Origin: Aspidapion aeneum
Lineage: Eukaryota; Arthropoda; Insecta; Coleoptera; Brentidae
Direction: 5' to 3'
Length of the DNA stretch: 64,000 nucleotides
Assembly (NCBI GenBank): GCA_963576565.1
Contig: OY755038.1
Location: 202,837,013-202,901,012 of the forward strand
The notes under the pieces are model-generated. The model was not told where the DNA came from, did no database searches, and worked only from the letters and a program-made list of their open reading frames with translations. A program made the position numbers and the translations under genes. Position 1 is the first letter of the stretch. Each line of letters starts with the position of its first letter. This document shows positions 48,201 through 62,700 of this stretch, piece by piece.

Positions 48201-50648
48201 GAGCCTCGCAATGCGTGGTCAGTTTTTCTCTGTCTCCCCTGGAAGTACCTTAAATCCCCTAAAAGTGCCCAATTTGGGACACCCTGAACATATATATAAC
48301 CGCTGTTTTTTTAAAACTTTTGCCCGTTTTTTTAATTAAATTTGAGATGAAGTCTAACTGTTTAAAACTATTCGGGATCTTAGAACATTACTTTTTCTAT
48401 CAGAATTTCTTTCTTTTTCAACAAAAACATAACAAAAATAACATTAAAATCAAAGTATATTAGGTTTAGTTACGCGGCCTACCAAACTATTTTAATCACG
48501 TTGGTGTACCCACTCTTTCTATTTTGGTTGGTTGTGAAATCAAATCTCCAATATCTCTGGATATAACCAATAAATAAACAAGAGATAAAGAGTTTGTATT
48601 TATAAAATTGTTTTTTACAGGAGGAACAAAACTCGAACGGCAAAAAGGCGAAAGTCAACGCAGTCGTCGCGCCGACCCCTGCCACTCCAGCAGTACTGGC
48701 AGCAGCACCGCCTCCGCCCAGCAGTCCTCCGCCCTCACCGGTAAGTGAGAATCCTCCAAGCTTGATTTGACCAGGTCCTACTTGTATGGTCTCCAGTTAT
48801 TGTCAATATGGGCAGTTTCTTTACAGAAGCTGTATACTGTAAGCGACAAGCTCCGCCCATGATCTAAAATGCACTTCTCTACATTCTGATGGGTCGTGTT
48901 CTACTCATCTTGTTCAGCCTCGTCACCCCATAGGTTTTGCATTGGTCGTGATATTCTGTTAATTCCGGTCTCCATTTATTGTCAATAGATGGTAGTTTCT
49001 GTACAAAAGTTGTACTCTGTCGACTGGTGGTCTTCTACTCGTTTTCGTCAGCCTCGTAACCCCGTGGTTTTTGCCTTGGTCACGATTTTCTTTTGATACC
49101 AGTCTCCATCTATTGTCAAAAGAGGGCAGTATCTTTACAGAAATCTTATAGAGCAAGTGACAAGCTGTGCTGACGATCTGCATTCTGATTGGTAGTTTTC
49201 GTCAGCCTCGTAACCCCGTGTTTTTTTTCGTTGGTCACAATTTTCTTTTGATTTCTTCCTCCATCATTTACTGTCAATAAAGGGCAGTATCTTTAGAGAA
49301 GTCACATACTGTAAGTGACAAACTCCGCCCACCAGCTAAAAACGCTTCAATGCATGTTAATAGACTTGTCTTGCAGATGCTATTTAGATCGACTGACTTT
49401 ATTTTCTCTGCAGATTTAATCAAAATCGGTTTCGTCAAAAACATTCAACTAAAGGTAGACCCCGTATATAAATCCTAAACTTCATCAGACACAAAAAGTA
49501 TTATACTGGGGATTTCTTTCAAATTCGCAACAATGTTGCCAGTACTTTTATAACTTGTAATTTTGATGTAGGTACATAAGTAAAATGGTAACTAATAAAA
49601 ATCAAAAAAATATTTTGTTTTTGAATTCGGCTTACGTTTTGGATTGCTATACATGTATCTGTAATAGAATATGTTTACCATCCTATGTGAGAAAAGGATT
49701 GTTTTCATTGATTTTTTTTTTTGAGATCTTATCATTAATAACGTTTTTCTATACAATTTAATTCTAGGTTGTAAGTATAACCTCTAGATATGTATGTATG
49801 CATGTCTGTCTGTGTACCTATATGCACATATGTATACAAATGTTTGAAAAAAAGTTTTTTTTTTAAGTTAGAATATGTTATCCAATAATCAATCGGTAAA
49901 TTTTTGTTTACATAGGTACCTAAACTTAACAAAAATCATAAAACATTTGCTTTTAAGTCCCTGTTGTTATAGATTTATGTGGCGGTTTAAAACCTTATCT
50001 ATTTTGAATTAAAAGGAAAGTATAAATTAGAAATAATCAGCTAAAGTTGGTTTTTTTCGAAGATTGTTGATTGTGGATTTTTATAGAACGTACAACGATT
50101 AGCACAAAATTGCAATTTTTGTGCAGTCAACTAACTTGAGCTTGTTTTTTGCAGAAACACAAAATAACTAGCGGCGATATCCTGTAATGCAAACCATTTT
50201 TTTAAACTGCACATGCGCACCTCTCTTTTTCTGATCACATAAAATTATCTTCCTCTTACTAACTTCACACATGCTCGACCACAGCTGAGAGGGAGATATT
50301 TTATGTGAGAAGAAAAAGTACGGTAGCGAATGCGCAGTTTAAAATATTGATTTGGTTTTCGGTTTTCTGAAAAAAACGGGACTCCATTTAAGTGTGAAAA
50401 ACGTTCAACTGAAAGTAAGTTTAATTAAATTTCTTTGGTGTGAGGTTAGAGTTCATAAATAGTTTATTAGTTTTGTCCTCCTAGGTGGTATTTAAAAAGT
50501 TATTAAAACCAGATGACTAAACTGCACTTTTAACTATTAATTATTGTTCTCACTACAAATGTTTTCGGTATAAAAATAACTCTTGCTTTTAGTCCAAATA
50601 AATTTAAGTTAAATGTTTTGATCACGAAAGTTAAAAAAACCTTTTCAT

Positions 50649-50722
<74 letters not shown>

Positions 50723-53700
50723 ATTAGTCTACAACCCTCTCCTGGGCAACTCTGGAAAACTCAAAAAGTGTTTTGATTTGATTTTACGCGAAAATGGAAC
50801 GTCGCAGAGAAAACCTTTGTTGACAAAAAAAATTGTGTGTGCTTAAGACCACATGGCAGAAGTGTAAACTTTAACAAGGCGAAATTAATAATACTGGCCT
50901 TCATCTGCATCATCATATTGCTCGCTGAATGTTCCTCTCACAGTTAGTCGACTCGAGCCGACTTCACCCGAATGAGCGTTACATAGCCGAGTCTGACGGC
51001 TCAGTTCAATTCAGTACCCACAAAAACTACTAAACGCGCCTAAAGAAGTTTACACTTCAAAAATTCCTTTACAATTTTTCTTAAAGGTTATAGCTCTAGA
51101 CTTACATGTATAGAAGATAGAGAGCACCAAAATTGACAAAAATCAGTTTTTTGCATTTTACACAAAAACGGTAAGTCGTAGAGAAGAATTTTATTTAAGA
51201 GAAATATTACCCATACGAGTCTTCACAATCAATCTCCATAGTCTATAGGTCTACAACGACATGTTTAGAAGGTAGATGGCAGCTAAGTTGTCAAAAATTG
51301 TGTTTTTTTTAGTCGTAGAAAGAAACTTTATAAACATAAAATGTTAAAGGACACAATTTTCTACATTCTTTCCTTTTGGGCCACAGGTTTACAACTACGT
51401 GTAGAACATATAGGGCGCCAAATTTGCAAAAATTATTATTTTATTTTATGTAAAAACGGTAGGTCCTAGAAAAACACATTATAGACAAGAAATATCCAGG
51501 ACGCCATTCTCTACAATTCACCTATGTGAGTCACAGCTCTATGACTTATGGTTTTTGCGTAAAACGAAAAAAAGTATATAATGGGCATTTTCGGCACCCT
51601 CTGTCTTCAACACATATGGTTGTAGAGCTGTAAATTGTCATTGTCGCATTGTAGAGAATTGTGTCTTGATCATTTTATGTCAATAAAGTTGTTTTTTATG
51701 ACTTACCGTTTTTGCATAAATTGCAAAAAACATAATTTTTTCAAATTTTCTTCTAAACGTGTGGTTGTAGACCTATAGACTATGGAGACCGATTGTAGGG
51801 AATTCTATGGGTAATATTTCTCATACATTAAATTTTGCCCTACGACGCGTAAAATGCAAAAAACTGATTTTTGTTCGCTATTTTTCAGAAAAAAAATTAA
51901 TAGCGGCAACCATGTAGACCAAACTTCACCCTTGCATCATTTATTGTTGCCTTTGAGAGGTTATCCGAATAAAAGTGCGTTTTCGTTGTTTTTTTTGCAA
52001 TATTGATCACAAAATTAAGATTTTTTTTATTAAATAACTTTAAAAATGCCTAAGAAGTGTGACAAAAGTGAATAGAAGTGGCTGGATTTATCATTTCACC
52101 GGTAAGTTTGAATCTCTTCCAGAAACCGTCATATTGTTTACGATTTGGTAAGACAGTGGTGTGGTTTATAACTTTTTTTACAAAATATTAGTGATTTATT
52201 TTACAAAGAAGTTTTAAGAAACATTATTTATTGTTGCAAATTCCCTTATTTTCCCACCTCTAGTGTTTGGGTTTTTTTGGAAAAGTTTTTGAATTTATTC
52301 TGGCAATAATATATAAAAAAATATATTTCTTATGTAAACAACCATTTTCACTCTGTAATGTTATGTTATGTCATGCTACTGTACAGTTATTAAACATTTT
52401 AAAAATATTCAAATTTATGAGTTTACTAGATTCCCCACTGATCCAAACAAGAGAGAACTTTGGAGGGAGATTATTGGCCTTAATAAAGAGAAAATTCTGT
52501 CAAAATGGGCATTCTTTGTTCTGACCACGTTGATCCTCAGTATGTTCGTTTAGCACCTAGTAGGCACTATCTTGTACGAAATGCCTTGCCCAAGGTCAGG
52601 TGTTAAAGACTAGTTCAAATTAAGAAAACTACTTACTACTAGTGGTTGGTAGTTAAATATTCAACTATCTCTTTTTATTATGAAGTATACATAATATATT
52701 ATCACTGGTTGTTTTTGATGTTCGATCATCATATAATGATGTAAAAAAGTAGTTAGAATTAACAAATATAACTATAAGAAGAAAAAAGGTAGTACCTAAT
52801 TTTACACAGAAAAAAAAGAGTTTTAACTTCCTTTTCACTTACTTACTGCATAGTCCCTGGTGATTAATTAAAAGAGAGCCTTGAGTCAAATGGATTAAAA
52901 TATTGTTCTTAATTCTTATATTTGCCAAATTTATTAATGTTTGTATATATAGGGTGTCCCATAACTTAGGGGCCATAGGCCAACAAGTGATAGAGGAGGT
53001 CATGTCTGATCAAAAACTTGTTGTTGGCAATTTTTTTAACTTTTGTGATAATAACTTTAAAAAAACGTAGTAAAAATATGAAATTGGGTAGTCTTGTATT
53101 AGAACAAAAGCAGTAAATTGAAATTAATTTTAAAAAATTAATTTGAAAAAAGTTAGTCAGTAAATTTTTTTAGAAAATACTATTTTTTTGGTATGAACTT
53201 TTATGAATGCCATATTAAATGCAATGTTTTTTAAATATTTTTTGTTAATAAAAACAAGTCTCTAGCGAGACATAATAATAAAATATTATTGATATTTTTT
53301 AAAAGAGAAAGCAAAAATTAATTAAAAAAAAAATATTATTTTTTATACATTTTCGAGGTTATTTTGACAGCCCGTACCTCCTTCACTTGTAATATTATCA
53401 AAAAAGGAGTACCACTTTTTTTAATCACAATTAGCTGACTATTCAGCTGGCTGTCACAGATTTTTTTTTGTATAACCGGTTTTCACCCACTCCTCTTTAA
53501 AAATCCTATATCTTAAAAACAGATAAATGTTGACCCCCATGTTATATAAACTTTTTTCTTGGAAATAACCTCCTCTATCACCTGCTGCACTACGGCGCCT
53601 AAGTTATGGGACACCCTGTATAATAATCACTTAATTATAAATAATATTTTTTCATTTTTATTTTATTTGGTAAATGAAAATTAAATAGATTTTTTTATGG

Positions 53701-56700
53701 AAATCAAAAGTATTTTGTTGATAAAACTGAATAAGTCATATTTTTTAACATTTGTAAATGTAAAAAAACACAGACTCATACCAAATATTTTCTAAAAAAT
53801 CTAATTGCTAGAGTTTAATAAACTAATGAATGGATTTTGGTAAAATAAACCAATGAGCTTTTTATTTCGAGGCAAGAGTTTTGCTGATAAAATATAACAA
53901 AAAATCTATATTATAAATATAGGCTGTCCCATTTTTATCATTTGGGTGGTTTCGGGAACTTCTAGAGAAGATTGAAGCAAAAACGACTACACCTTAGTGT
54001 GCTTTAATTTGAAGAGAATAATGATGGTAAACATCGCATATCAATATTATAAACATAGAAACCGAAAACACCCAAAAGTGTCGAAAATGCACTCTGTACA
54101 CTAGGGGATCAAATAGACTCTTTAAATCCTGATGCAAAAATTTTGATAAATATCTCAAGGTCTGAGTATATAATTCGGAGTTTTTGACTTTTTTTAACAG
54201 AACAAATCTACTTACTGTAAAAAATTTACTAAGAGCAATGTATTACCAAGGTGAAAGAGTAAAAAGCTAAAAAAACACCTTTGACAATTTGAAATAAAAA
54301 GAAACACTTTTACCTGTGTTTTAAATTTTAGGGATTAAAGTAACACTTTTCTATATCCAGAAAAAAATAATATAAAGTAGATTTCTTATCTTTAGGGAAT
54401 AATAATAAAAATCAAAACTACGGATATTACCAGCTGTAAATAAGTTATTGATTTCTAATATTATAAATCGATAAAAAAATTAATTCTGTAAAAATATAAT
54501 GGCTGTCAAAGCTGTACCGGTAATATTTTACACTTATTTAAATTTTATAATTTTGGGTGCAAAAATTTTATAGGAAAATGTCTATAATATATTTATTTTA
54601 TTTTCAACAAAATCTGCACGCCCATGGTTTTTTATCGATTTCTCTTTTATACCTCTTACAGTGTTGCCTGCGAGGATTCGGCGAAATTTTCTGAGATTTC
54701 ATGCATGATGAATGAATTTGCGTATTAAATAATGGGGATGCGTCTTCTAGGGTTCCTTGAATTTCTTTGGGTTTCGTAGATTCAAGGCTTTTGCGGTTTA
54801 CACAGACACAGAGATAATGACAATATTTTGACATTAAAATTTTAAGTGTCATCTCGAAAAATATCTTCTTTTCGATTGTAATACCTGATTTTTTTAGGTT
54901 CCTATTTTTTTTTGTCTAGGTCACGATTTTCTGTTGATTCTTGTTTACTTCCATTGTTAATAGAGGGCAGTTTCTTGACAGAGATCTGATACTGTAAGTA
55001 ACAAGATTGGTCGTGTTTTACTTGTCATCTTCAGCCTAGTAACCCCGGTTAATTTTTGCCTTGGTCACGATTTTCTGTTAATTCCTGTCTCCATCTATTG
55101 TCAATAGAGGGCACTTTCTTTACAGAAGTGGTATACTGTAATCAACAAGCTCCGCCTGTGATCTAAAATGCGCTTCTCTGCATTCTGTTTGCTCGGTTTC
55201 TACTACTCTTCTTCAGCCTGGTAACCCCGTGGTTTTTACATTGGACAGGATTTTCTTTTGATTCCTGTCTCTATCTATCGTCAAAAGAAGGCAGTTTCTT
55301 TACAGAAATCTTATAGAGCAAGTGACAAGCTACACACACGATCTAAAATGCCTTTCTCTGAATTCTGATTGGTTGTTTTCGTCAGACTCGTAACACCGTG
55401 TTTTTTGCCTTGGTCACGATTTTCTCCTGATTTCTTTCTCCATCATCTACTGTCAATAGAAGGCAGTATCTTTTTTCTCTGCAGATTTAATCAAAATCGG
55501 TTGAGTAGTTTCAACACTTTGCGGTTTGGACAGACAGAGAGATCATAATGTTTTGACATTAAAATCTTAAGGGTCATCTCGAAAAACATTTAAAAAAAAT
55601 TTAAGGCCTGATTTTTTTATCTATTTGTTTTTAGGTATTGCTCGAGTGCCCCGAACCGAACTGCTCGAAGAAGTACAAGCATATCAACGGCCTCAAGTAC
55701 CACCAGTCGCACGCGCACGGATCGGTTGCGCAGGAGGATGACGACACGAAAGGTATACAATATTTGCATATACGGTTGCATACCATTTAGTTCCTAAACT
55801 GCCAGAAGTATGTTCAAACATTAGGTTTTGTGTCGGGTCGCAAATTAGGTCACTCTTTTTCCAGGCGCATGTGCCACAGAAGACATAATGCAATTATTAG
55901 CGATGAACCGCTCGGTGTTCGTTTATTTGTTATCTCCCTTTAAATGCGAGAATCTTACAGAGAGCATTTATTAACCAATTTCAATAGATAGATTGGTTTA
56001 ATAATTTTATTTATTTTTAGATGTAACTTCTTCGACGTCAGAAAACGACGAATCAAACATTGAAGCGCCCAGTCCCACCACTCCGGTGAAATCGCCAGAA
56101 AAAGACAGACAAGACAGCAGTAGTAGTCCTCCCGCTCCAGCGCCTGTCAAAAAAGAAGTTGCTTCCACGGAACTACCCAATCCTTTGGCTACAGCCGAGA
56201 CCACTACAGGTAAAGTATAATGCTTAATGTTCCTCTTATTATACTCCTCAATTTTCAGCGTGTAATGTTTATTACTTCAGTATTAAGCAAATGAAGGAAA
56301 TGGTGATATTAAAGTAGACGCGGTAAAAGTTACACAATAATTTATTAAACTAATTCCCAATATAAAGCACTACGCCTATGGGTCTCCAAAACAGTCAATC
56401 ACAAGCTATAGTCCAACTTATACCCATTTGTAATGACGTCATTTTTGTTTATATTTGTTTAGTATATTATAAACAGCGGTGACAATAAACTTTTTAAAAA
56501 AAGTAGTGTCTATCATTCAAATGTTCTGTGAAGTATCCGTCACTGTCAATCAAAAAACATTGATTGGCAAAAATATCTACGCCATACGTTTTTTTCTCAA
56601 CTGGTGACGTCATTACAAATGCGTATATGTTAGACTATAGAGTGGTGGCTTCAACTCTCGCCGCGCGAACTCCACTCCTCGGCTATTTTAATTTTAATAT

Positions 56701-59700
56701 TTACCACTTATTATGGTGTAGTGTAAGTAAGCGGCACCGTGAGTAAGCGGCTACGTCAACTCAATGGCTTTGTCTTCTAAAAGTTCCAAAATCCAAAGAG
56801 TTTTAACTCAAAAATAACCTCAATTTTCATCACCACATTGACAAATGGTCAACGTCATTTGAAAGCAGTCCCTAACGTCTTTCAAAAGCAGTCCCTTTCA
56901 AATTTTATTAAAAGCGTCTACCTTTTTAATCCAAGCCATACGTTGAAGTTCATTTGAATCCAATATGCCGGAACGCTGATAGATGTAATTTTCTATTAAT
57001 CATTTTAATACGCTTTTGTAGCAGATACATAAGTCAATCACATCAAACGTCAATTTCATTATAGTTATGGTAACTTATGTGGTTAATATCGATCGATAAG
57101 TCAAATGCTTCGTAAATTTTTTGTAATCATCATTAACAGTATAAATTTGGTTCACGATTCAAGTTTTCGTCAGTTGTAATTGTCAGTGTCAAATAACCAT
57201 ATAGCTCATAAAATTTCCCGCTAAACCTACGTAATTACTAATTTTGTTTAGAATAACGATAACCACGATTGTAGTCACAAACATGCGGACCAAAAACCCT
57301 TATTACAACACTGGGCTTGGGTTAATCTTTATGTTATAGCCATATACGTAATAGCCATTAGGTATATGGTTATAGCTTTTGGGGTTATATTTGCCAAGCT
57401 ATCCTTTAATTTATATTTTCTTTAGGTAGTTGTGATTTAAAATAGGTAGAGGCTTCATAAGAAGAAATACAATTAAGACGTTTATCACAAAACCTCCTTT
57501 TTTCGAGATTCGTAAGACAAACCATAATATCCCTATGTAAATTTTGACTCTGGAATCCGGAAGCCAGGGTCAAAACAGTCTCTAGACTTCTGAAATTTTC
57601 CTCAGTATAGCAATTTATATGAAATTAAGTAAAACTGAGGTTCGGCAGACTATCTTCCTATTATTATGATCTTTGGTACATTCGTTCGGGTAGGGGACAA
57701 TTCTCCATGGCTGATTCACCGCGGGGACAATTCGCCGGAAGAATTTTTGTTGACCTTATTTTTTCTTAAATCATGTTCAAAGATCAAAATCTGTGATAAA
57801 CCGAACCATGGTCATTTGACCGCAAACATATCTTAACCGGTGTGTAAATTTTTCTAAAAACTATCGGATCTACAATTTAAAATAAATAACAAATAAAATA
57901 GAAATTAAAACTTTTTGTTTTGCGTTAAAACAAATTGAAAGGTATCGTTTGCGGCCAATTATTTACACAGTTATTATTCAAAATAGGAAGTGCTCAAGCT
58001 ACTCCCAGAAGCACACCTTCACCTTTGGTCGCACCTCAAAACACCCCCACCCAAGAACAACCACCAGTCATACCTTCGTCGCCGGTTGAACCAGCCAAAC
58101 AACAACCGGTTACCGGTAGTGGTAATTTAGTGAAGCCTGGCATTCTGAGGTATGGCACTGAGGAATACCAGCAGCAACCAGGTGCTCCCCCTCTACAGGG
58201 TGTTTACGGGGCAAGCGGCAAATCGCCTGGACCAGGTAGGTCATTGTCATAAGTTGGGTAGATTACATGAAAAAAGTAGTTATTTGGTAGTTAAACTACT
58301 TAAAAAAAAGGGTAAATTACTAGCTACTAGTAGTTAGTAGTCAAAAATTTAACAACTTTTTTGATTACAAGCAAATGTAAATGGAACGCTGCCCGCTGTA
58401 TTTATATTCTGCATAAAATGATCGCAAAAAGTACTTCAAAGAGTACTTTAAGTAATCAAGTTCTGCAAAAATAGTTAAGACTACTAGTATTTAAGTATCT
58501 TTAAAAGTAATGAAAGTCCACAAAAGTAGTTAAATCACTAAAAGTAGTTAAAAACAAGTAGTTAACTACTTTTTTCGATTATTTTATGCAGAATAAAAAT
58601 AATCGAGTATAACTACTAGAAGAAAAAAGTAATCAGATTACAACTACTTTTACGGAAAAACTAGTTAACTACTTTTGCTGTTAACTACTGCCTAACTCTG
58701 GTCATGAATCTCCTTCGATTTTCGGCATCTATTTTCTGATTTTCTCAATCTTCATTTTTCTTGAGAATTGTCAATGTCTTGCAAGTATATGTAGTGTAAA
58801 GTAGGAGATATTCGTTAACGTTTTTAGAAAAATTCTCAGAAATTTTCCTGTTCGAAGAAAACGGTAGAATTTTGTCGAACATGTCTTCAGAATCTTCTGT
58901 TTACACTACGCGGTCATCTGTTCGTTTATCTTTATTTGTTTACGTTTAGGACAACCTTGCTGGTTTTACTGCAAAAGTATGTCCATCCAGAATTAGTGTG
59001 TAAAGGTCTTGCAATAAAGAGTTTGGTCTTAAAACACGACATCCATCTAGGGTTTGTTGATTTGTAAAAGGCATTTGATAAAATCTAACATTAGAATAGC
59101 TTGTTGTCGCATCTAGCATTTCTTAGCAATAATATTATTTATTGCTTCCAGGTGGCACCCCTCTTCCAAATCAACAACCTCCACTGCAGATTCCCAATCG
59201 GCCGGGTCCACCATCTTCCAACGAAGGGCAGATTCCTCAAGAGGTAAACCAACCCCTACCTCCACAGTCTTTCAGCAACCAGTTACCTCCACATGGCATG
59301 CCCCCTCAGGTAAAAGAAAATAATATTTTAGAAATTTTGTATTTACGTTATGTAGGTACTTTACTGAAAAATCTGCCAGCATTTGGCATGCATTTAAAAA
59401 AGGAGTGTTAACATTAGTCTTAACACCACTTTGTAATGCATCACTTAAAAGAAAATTTTATTTTCTACCAAAATGTGATATTTTTCTCTAAAATGGTAAG
59501 TTTTTGAGAAAATGAGATAATTTCGGTTTCTTGTGAATATAATATGGAAATCCATAGGAAATGAGGGTATCGCTAAAACTAGGGTTTTCATCTCAAAAAG
59601 TGTATTACCCAAGCAATTCAAAAATATCTCATTTTGTATAATATTACGTTTTTAAAAAAATTTAAAAAGTAGTAGTTTTTAAATTTAGGCTACTAAACAA

Positions 59701-62700
59701 AAACAATTGGGCAAAATCCAAAATAATGGCAAAATGATTGAAATCAAACTCGAAAACTATTCGTCTGACAAAAAAAAACGATATAATTTTTATATGAAAT
59801 TTTGTTTAAAATTTTTTTAAACTGCAACTCACAGAAACCAAGCTATTTAAAAAAAAAACTGTTTTTGACAGCCATTTTTCCAAAATAAGGGCGCGCGGTG
59901 CAGGCGGACATTGCTTAAGATTGTACACTTATTGGAATACTAAGGGCCACTAGCTCTACACTCCTGTCAAGTTTCAAAACTTTCGGGTCTTTTATAAGAA
60001 AGCAGATCTCTATTCTCAATAATGTCTCAAGACATTACTTTAATTATTGTGTCTGGGGGGACGTTCGGCCCTTGCGGTTGGTCTGGCTGATCACATGTAG
60101 TTTTGAAATAGTCTCCTCAATAACATATATCACAAGCGTTACAAAATAACTTAAGTTCAATTATTCTTTTGAAGCATCTGGCGAAAGTATATATAAACTT
60201 CATATCATAATTTTTGAAATAACTTTTTAACAGTTATCAGCTGTTTACCAATAACAAATAGCAGAGGCCAACGAAAAAAAGTTGTAAAAGGTTGTCTCAA
60301 AAATAATGATATGGACTGTAAAAAATATAGGTAAATTTAGTGGGAATAAGGACACTGTTGTTCTGGTAAATATACGTTTTAATCCATCGGTAACGTTTCG
60401 ACAATGGTTTTTGTCTCATTCAGATGAAGACAAAAACCATTGTCGAAACGTTACCGATGGATTAAAACGTATATTTACCAGAACAACAGTGTCTTTATTC
60501 CCACTAAATTTACCTATAGTTGCATTGCAAGGACGTGATAAGTTTACCAAGTAAAAAATATATTAAAATTATCCATTACTTATAGTACACATAAGTACTA
60601 CTCTATCCTTCATCTTCTGCCCTTTAGGGAATAACTTGTGTCTGGGGGCTCTGGGAGCTTAGACTATTGCTTGTCAACCTAAAGGCTCATTTCAAACGTT
60701 ACTTACGCTGTCTGACAGAAAACCCATTATGCAAGTGTCAATTTGACATTTGTATAATCAGTTACATGTCACTTGCGCTACCGTTTAAGTAGCGGCGTGT
60801 TATGTATTCAAAATGAGTGTTAATATAATTTTATTTAATTCACATTATCTAAAGAAAATGTTTTTCTTACTAACTATCTTTTTCTAGCAGTTTACTCAAC
60901 CTCCTTCTAATCTGGTGATACCAAATCAGCCAAATCCTCAGATGCAGAATCAGCAAGCCTCACCGAGGCAACCTCAACTATCAGAAAGCCCGAGTCAAGC
61001 GTCGAAATTAGCTCAATTTAAGGTACTTACTAATATGTAAAATATTGTCGTTCTTCGATCACGATGTTTATGAGGAAAAAGTTATTTGTTGTATAAAATG
61101 TTAAACGGAATTTTTTTACCAGTCTCAAAATAAAAAAGTAAATTTTTTTTTTATTATAGATAGTTTAAAATATACAGGGTGTTTCAAAATTCAATAACGT
61201 AATTTTTATGGTAAATTCCTTGAATGATTTCAAGACAAAAAGTTTATATTAACATATGTCCGCAAACGCTTAGTTTTCGAGATAAATTGTGTTAAAATAT
61301 CGTTTATTTATAGCTTCTGCAGTTTTTGAGATATTTAGCTCAAATTTGGCATGTATATTTACTTGTAGGCACTAGAATATTAGGCATGCCAAAGAAGTTT
61401 TAATTAATTTCTTTGTTTTGATATACTCGCCATACTACGCTGGAGCATTTTTTATTTTATGATAGCAACCTTTGGTATAACAGCAATTTTATGTATTTCG
61501 GTTTAAGTTTCAAAAAAATTGCAAAAAAACAAAAAAGTTTGCAAATAAAACAAGGATTTTATTTCTCGAGTTAAAATCTACCAGTGGCTTACAACAAAAA
61601 AAAATCCGGGGGAAAATGTGATATGACCCCTGAAAAAGTATCGTCCTGTAGGTTTTTACTATTACTTCGCATGTATAATAGCGTAGTGCCTATAACTAAA
61701 TATACGTGCCAAATTTGTGCCCAATATCTCAAAAACTGCATGAGCTATAAACAAAAAACTTTAAAAAAATGATCTGCCAATATATGGGCCCCTAAGCTCA
61801 CACTAGGTACAATAGTTATAGTGTACGTGTGAGCTAATATAACTAAAAACTGAAATATATTTTATTCAACTCCAGACTAAATTACCTTTTGTTTGATACC
61901 ACACAAGCCATGTTTTGACTTAAACTCAAATTTTTGAAATCTACCCCCTTAGAAAAAAACAAAAACTATAATGTATTTTGTTAAACTCCGGACTCAATTA
62001 CCTTTCGTTTGATATCACACACGCCATATTTTCAATTAAACTCTAATTTTTGAAATATACCCCCACCCTTTTTTTTAAATAAATTAAAATGTATTTTGTT
62101 TAACTCCAGACTCAATTACCTTTCGTTTGATATCACACACGCCATATTTTCACTTAAACTCTAATTTTTGAAATCTACCCCCACCCTTTTATTTGGTTTG
62201 TGTTTGGTGGATTTTGTCCATTTTTAAATGGGACCATCTCGACCCAAGACCCAGCCTAGGTACCAAATTTCATTAAAATCGGCCAAGCGGTTTTTGAGTT
62301 ATGCGCGTTGGTCGTTACAGACAGACATACAGACAGACAGACAGACGGCGCAACAAAAAAGTTTCAAAATTATCTGAAACGCAAAGATATATAAAAAATT
62401 TTGAAATCGGAGCAACTTTTTTTTTATCGAAAAAATTAGGATCACCATAGCTCACACTACTATAGTATATTATATGTGTGAGCTAAAAATTAACTTTAAC
62501 ACTCTGTATCTCGAAAACAAGGCGTTTGTGGACTTATTTTTATATGATATATGAAGTTTTGTCTTAAAATCACTTAAGGAATTTAACACTAAATTTATGC
62601 TATTAAATTTTGAAACACCCAGTATATTCTACTAATGAAAATAATTAAAATGAATTTTTATCAATCTCTAATCGATTTTAAGATGACTGTTAAAGATTTT

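Larger units (their letters stand above)
42271..48286 (+). mobile_element. Long-TIR ITm element split by a Jockey LINE
   Basis: Left arm CAGGGTGTCCCAAATTGGGC and right arm complement near 48267-48286. The terminal repeats run at least 300 bp (shared gtctataacttcgttattag, gaattcacccgctaaatt), with further matches at 42560-42700 and 43430-43570. Outside the CAGGG the flanks are AT tracts that are also mirror-like, so the duplication is unclear. Between the arms lies an N-terminal transposase fragment (42941-43291). Without the 4.4 kb LINE the element is about 1.6 kb. Confidence 0.85.

Noticed and set aside
50146..50180. Possible extra sbb exon after tttttgcag
   Set aside because: In-frame stop follows almost at once and no donor or conserved peptide is present.
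57935..57986. Met start upstream of the exon at 57987
   Set aside because: The extra residues are unlike the family and lie before a good acceptor whose phase fits the previous exon.
59240..59252. Alternative donor aaga|ggtaaac inside an sbb exon
   Set aside because: Using it would shift the frame into the next exon, while the full exon keeps phase 0.
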